Shown here piece by piece: positions 61,112-64,000 of a DNA stretch of 64,000 nt. The position numbers were made by a program, and so were the translations under genes. The notes below the pieces were generated by a model. The model searched no databases and was not told the origin of the DNA. It saw only the letters and a program-made list of their open reading frames with translations. The stretch comes from Paenibacillus sp. URB8-2. Lineage in GTDB: Bacteria; Bacillota; Bacilli; Paenibacillales; Paenibacillaceae. Every line of letters begins with the position of its first letter. Position 1 is the first letter of the stretch. Location: the NCBI RefSeq assembly GCF_013393385.1, contig NZ_AP023239.1, positions 1,984,001 to 2,048,000 on the forward strand. Direction: 5' to 3'.

Positions 61112-61125
61112 CGAAACCGCTTTCC
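61112..61125. promoter_or_regulatory. LacI-type operator O2
   Basis: CGAAACCGCTTTCC contains GAAACCGCTTTC, the canonical GAAANCGNTTTC LacI-family core, covering the expected transcription start of the ABC operon. A further palindrome ACGAAA (61156-61161)/TTTCGT (61173-61178) lies downstream (O3). Confidence 0.72.
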
Positions 61126-61214
61126 GAACAAGGATGACATGAGCAAATGAAATTTACGAAAACGGAAAAAAGTTTCGTTATATTTCATCTAATTTTAATT
61201 TGGGGGGTAACCAA

Positions 61215-62603
61215 ATGTTCAAGAAGCTTTCTGTGGTTATGTTGAGCAGTATGCTCCTGTTCACCCTAACGGCATGTGGAAGCGGCAATAACGGTGCGGC
61301 GAACGGGACCAATGCTTCGAGCACTGCAGCCGCCGGCGACCCAACCGCAAAACCGGCATCTGTGGAGAAAAAAGTGATTAAGATTTTGCATTGGAAGCAG
61401 GAAAATATCAACAAAGCGATTGAGGAAATCAACAAGAAATTTGAAGAGAAATACCCCGAATATAAGGTGGAATACACGACAACAGGTCCAGACGATGAGT
61501 ACAAACAAGCGCAAAGAGCAAGAATTACCGCTGGCGATGTGGATATCCTAGCCGATCTGTCAGGCATGAGATTGTCGCCGAAGGAATGGACCCCGGGAGC
61601 CAAGGTTCCGGACTGGCAGCAATGGATTGACTCCGGTCTTATCGCCGATCTCTCGGACCAGCCATTCGTCAAAAATTACAATGCGAACGATATTTCAAAA
61701 GCAGGGACTTACAACGGCAAAGTTTACGCGCTGCCGACCGGCAAAGTCGCAATGTCCGGATTTTTTTACAACAAAGAAATTTTCGAACAGAACGGCCTAG
61801 CTGTCCCAACGACATGGACTGAATTTATCAAAGCACTCGATACAATAAAATCCAAGAATATTATTCCGATTGTAGTGGCCGGTAAAGATGTATGGCCTCT
61901 AAAACTGCCGGTATTCGGCCTGCAGGCGAAAATTCTGGGCGGCGGCGATCAGGAAAAATGGATTGAGGGCGTATGGAAGGGCGAAACGAAGTACAACGAC
62001 AAGGAAGCTGTGGAAGTGCTCGACAAAATGAAAACGCTTCAAGATAAGTATATCATCGAGGGATTCATGGGTATTGACTATGCGACAGCGCCTTCCATCT
62101 TCGCGACCGGCAAAGCGGCGATGATAGCAGACGGAACCTGGGATGCTCCGACGATCGCGACGGCCAATCCGGATTTGAAGTTTGGTTTCTTCCCGATTCC
62201 GGCTACGGAAGATGCGGCCAAGAACAAGTCGCTTGTCGGCAAATACGATGTAACCTGGTATGCGGCTGAAAAGGGCCCGAACAAAGAAGGAGCGATAAAG
62301 TGGCTGGAATTCTTCTCAGAACCGGAAAATTACTCTGCGTATGTTCAAGCGGCAGGCTTCCTGCCGACTCAAGACAATATTCAAACGAACAGTGAATTTA
62401 TCGATAAAGAACTTTCTCCTTATCTGACCGGCGGTTTCGAGCTTGCCTATGAGATTTTGATGATTAACCGCGATAATGTCGGCGAGCATCTGGCTGCCGA
62501 AGGCGTTCATACCGAATACCTTGCCCCTGGCGGAGAATTTAAAACGGCAAAAGAATTGGCTGATGTTCAGCAAAAAGAATGGGAAGCCGCTGCTCCCAAA
62601 TAA
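61215..62603 (+). CDS. ABC transporter sugar-binding lipoprotein
   Basis: A 462-residue solute-binding lipoprotein of the family 1 (MalE/UgpB-like) group. Signal peptide with lipobox LTAC (Cys21), a Gly/Asn/Ala-rich linker (22-50), then the two-lobed binding domain (KVIKILHWKQENINKAIEEI; TYNGKVYALPTGKVAMSGFF; GKAAMIADGTWDAPTIA). It captures a carbohydrate and delivers it to the two permeases that follow. TGGGGGG precedes the ATG. The stem-loop after it would favour higher expression of this gene than of the permeases. Confidence 0.92.
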   Translation: MFKKLSVVMLSSMLLFTLTACGSGNNGAANGTNASSTAAAGDPTAKPASVEKKVIKILHWKQENINKAIEEINKKFEEKYPEYKVEYTTTGPDDEYKQAQRARITAGDVDILADLSGMRLSPKEWTPGAKVPDWQQWIDSGLIADLSDQPFVKNYNANDISKAGTYNGKVYALPTGKVAMSGFFYNKEIFEQNGLAVPTTWTEFIKALDTIKSKNIIPIVVAGKDVWPLKLPVFGLQAKILGGGDQEKWIEGVWKGETKYNDKEAVEVLDKMKTLQDKYIIEGFMGIDYATAPSIFATGKAAMIADGTWDAPTIATANPDLKFGFFPIPATEDAAKNKSLVGKYDVTWYAAEKGPNKEGAIKWLEFFSEPENYSAYVQAAGFLPTQDNIQTNSEFIDKELSPYLTGGFELAYEILMINRDNVGEHLAAEGVHTEYLAPGGEFKTAKELADVQQKEWEAAAPK

Positions 62604-62621
62604 AAAAGTCTAATGGACGGA

Positions 62622-62650
62622 ATTAGGGTCTGCCCATAGCAGGCCCTAAT
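62622..62650 (+). other. Intra-operon hairpin
   Basis: ATTAGGGTCTGC/GCAGGCCCTAAT (one G-T pair) with a 5-nt loop then CTTTTAT. A partial terminator or 3' stabiliser between the binding protein and permease genes. Confidence 0.7.
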
Positions 62651-62681
62651 CTTTTATAAAAGAGTTGGGCGGGTGAGAGAG

Positions 62682-63575
62682 ATGTATCCATTCGGGAAGG
62701 GCATATCGCGGTTTGTGCCGTTTCTGCTGCTGCTAATCCCTTTGGCACTGTATGTTATGTTCTATTTTGGACCTTCGGTGATGACGGTTATTTACTCTTT
62801 TACAAATATAACGAATGTGCCCGGAAACGGGATGAAATTTATAGGTCTTGATAATTATCATGATGTCTTTTTCTCCGGAAATTCAGGCGAGCGGGTGGAT
62901 TCAATCATTCGGACGCTTTATTTCATGTTCATCGTAACGGTTGTGCAGAACGGTGTCGCGCTGCTTGTGGCCGTCATCATTAACCAGAAGCTCAAGGGCG
63001 ACTATTTTTTCCGGTCCGTATTTTTTCTTCCGGTTGTTCTCGGGGTAGCGGTTGTGGCTCTGGTCTGGAGCATGATGTTCGATCCGCTCAGCGGTCCGGT
63101 CAATCAGCTGTATAATGCGCTGTTCGGTTACAAGGACATGTTCTTCGGAAGCTTTACCCACGCCTTTCGCTACATTATATTTGTGCAAATCTGGATGTAT
63201 ATGGGGTACTCGATGCTGATCTTTCTGGCCGGTCTGCAATCGGTGCCGAAAGAATTGTATGAAGCGGGCTATATCGACGGAACAACCAAATGGCAATCCT
63301 TTAGGCATATTACCTTTTCGCTGATTGCTCCCTCTTTTACGGTCAACATGCTTCTCTCGATTATCGGGGCGATGTCCACCTTCGATATTATATTGGCGAC
63401 AACCGACGGACGCTTCAATACCCGAACGATGGCCTATGACGTCTATAAGGAGACCTTCCGCGGCAGTTTGGAAATGGGCTTGCCCTCCGCTCTTTCCGTT
63501 GTGCAGTTTCTGATTATACTTGTCTTTGTCATCGTTGCCGTCAAACAAATGCGCAAGAGAGAGGTGGAGTACTGA
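62682..63575 (+). CDS. ABC transporter sugar permease (MalF-like)
   Basis: A 297-residue inner-membrane permease with about six TM helices and the cytoplasmic EAA loop ELYEAGYIDGTTKWQSFRHI that contacts the ATPase. Typical of the MalF/UgpA component of carbohydrate uptake-1 transporters. ATG 62682 is favoured, although GTG 62673 in frame is possible; the ribosome site GGTGAGAGAG is weak. Its stop overlaps the next permease (TGATG). No ATPase gene is in view; many such systems share MsmK. Confidence 0.9.
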   Translation: MYPFGKGISRFVPFLLLLIPLALYVMFYFGPSVMTVIYSFTNITNVPGNGMKFIGLDNYHDVFFSGNSGERVDSIIRTLYFMFIVTVVQNGVALLVAVIINQKLKGDYFFRSVFFLPVVLGVAVVALVWSMMFDPLSGPVNQLYNALFGYKDMFFGSFTHAFRYIIFVQIWMYMGYSMLIFLAGLQSVPKELYEAGYIDGTTKWQSFRHITFSLIAPSFTVNMLLSIIGAMSTFDIILATTDGRFNTRTMAYDVYKETFRGSLEMGLPSALSVVQFLIILVFVIVAVKQMRKREVEY

Positions 63576-64000
63576 TGAAGCAATCGAAATCCGCCAAAGT
63601 TCTCTCTTATGCGGTCGTGACTCTTCTGCTTGTGCTTTATATCGTGCCGCTGCTGCTTGTATTTAACGTCTCTTTTAAATCCTTTACGGAATATCTTCTT
63701 AACCCTATCGGTCTCGTGTCCGATATTCAGTGGAACAACTATAAAGACGCGTGGACGCAGGGGAATTTCTCCAATTATTTTCTGAACAGTCTGCTGTACA
63801 CGGGTGTAGCGACGGTATTGACGCTGATCGTCTCGTTGTTCGGAGCTTTTCCGGTAGCCAGGAACTATGTGAGATGGAGCGGGCTGATCTATCTTTTCTT
63901 TTTGCTGTCGCAGTTTTTGCCCAATCCGATGGTGGCCCAGTTCAAGCTGATGCTCGCCATGAAACAGGAATTCGGCTTTGTGGGCTATGATACGAAGCTG
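63575..64000 (+). CDS. ABC transporter sugar permease (MalG-like), 5' part
   Basis: Starts at ATG 63575 overlapping the preceding stop, behind GAGGTGGAG, and runs off the window; 142 codons are visible. MKQSKSAKVLSYAVVTLLLV is the first TM helix, followed by NVSFKSFTEYLLNP and WNNYKDAWTQGNFSNYFLNS, the region before TM2 typical of MalG/UgpE permeases. It should pair with the preceding MalF-like protein. Confidence 0.92.
   Translation, partial: MKQSKSAKVLSYAVVTLLLVLYIVPLLLVFNVSFKSFTEYLLNPIGLVSDIQWNNYKDAWTQGNFSNYFLNSLLYTGVATVLTLIVSLFGAFPVARNYVRWSGLIYLFFLLSQFLPNPMVAQFKLMLAMKQEFGFVGYDTKL

Overview
The window looks like a chromosomal segment from a spore-forming, low-GC-phylum (Bacillota) bacterium of moderately high GC content, most likely Paenibacillus or a close relative. 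The evidence is B. subtilis-like gene pairs (flotillin/NfeD, GlcT-PtsG-PtsH-PtsI, PheS-PheT, MutS2-YshE, AlaR-AlaT, LiaFSR), T-box and S-box leaders, strong GGAGG ribosome sites, and sporulation genes (two coat-type proteins, Spo0E, a gamma-SASP-like peptide). Paenibacillus-leaning traits are the futalosine-type menaquinone gene mqnC and a GSI-beta-like glutamine synthetase. I see no rRNA, tRNA, CRISPR array, insertion sequence or prophage; it is mostly ordinary core genome with unusual regulatory leaders.

Layout. 1-8.4 kb: end of an iron alcohol dehydrogenase, a sigma-W-type NfeD-flotillin operon, and the glucose PTS cluster glcT, ptsG (with RAT/terminator leader), ptsH, ptsI. 8.9-14.2 kb: type I pullulanase, a membrane GGDEF protein, a small ORF and a frameshifted 4Fe-4S membrane protein. 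14.3-25.7 kb: T-box-pheST, a ZapA fused to a huge coiled coil, a Cu-A lipoprotein divergent from a second GGDEF gene across a Fur-like box, YvlD, mutS2 and yshE. 25.7-31.3 kb: a 26-residue membrane peptide, a zinc-ribbon protein, an MFS transporter, mscL, coat proteins with a tandem 57-bp repeat between them, alaR-alaT. 31.6-37.5 kb: Spo0E phosphatase, cobalamin adenosyltransferase, pseudouridine synthase, ArsC-like protein, 5'-3' exonuclease, ROK fructokinase, a possible small RNA, an HRDC protein.

37.5-47.9 kb: corA with a long leader holding a 36-codon ORF overlapping an intrinsic terminator, a SAM riboswitch-metA-metI unit, mqnC, a small winged-helix protein, an SPFH protein with a ribbon-helix-helix partner, T-box-thrS and a 3D-domain protein. 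48-55.5 kb: an envelope-stress block, liaF-liaS-liaR, then htrA with four 11-bp-phased repeats upstream, then an OmpR-type two-component pair. 55.5-64 kb: ispH, DAHP synthase, glnA with two GlnR-like boxes, and a LacI-type regulator divergent from a sugar ABC transporter cut by the window end.

The most interesting observations are (i) the corA leader, whose peptide starts MEGDP and overlaps an attenuator, resembling in logic the mgtL leader of enterobacterial mgtA; (ii) a dispersed hairpin repeat family with compensatory stem changes (four copies); (iii) the ZapA-coiled-coil fusion; (iv) phased repeats before htrA; and (v) a stand-alone Cu-A lipoprotein with a Fur-like box. All functional statements rest on reading motifs by eye; no database search was possible.
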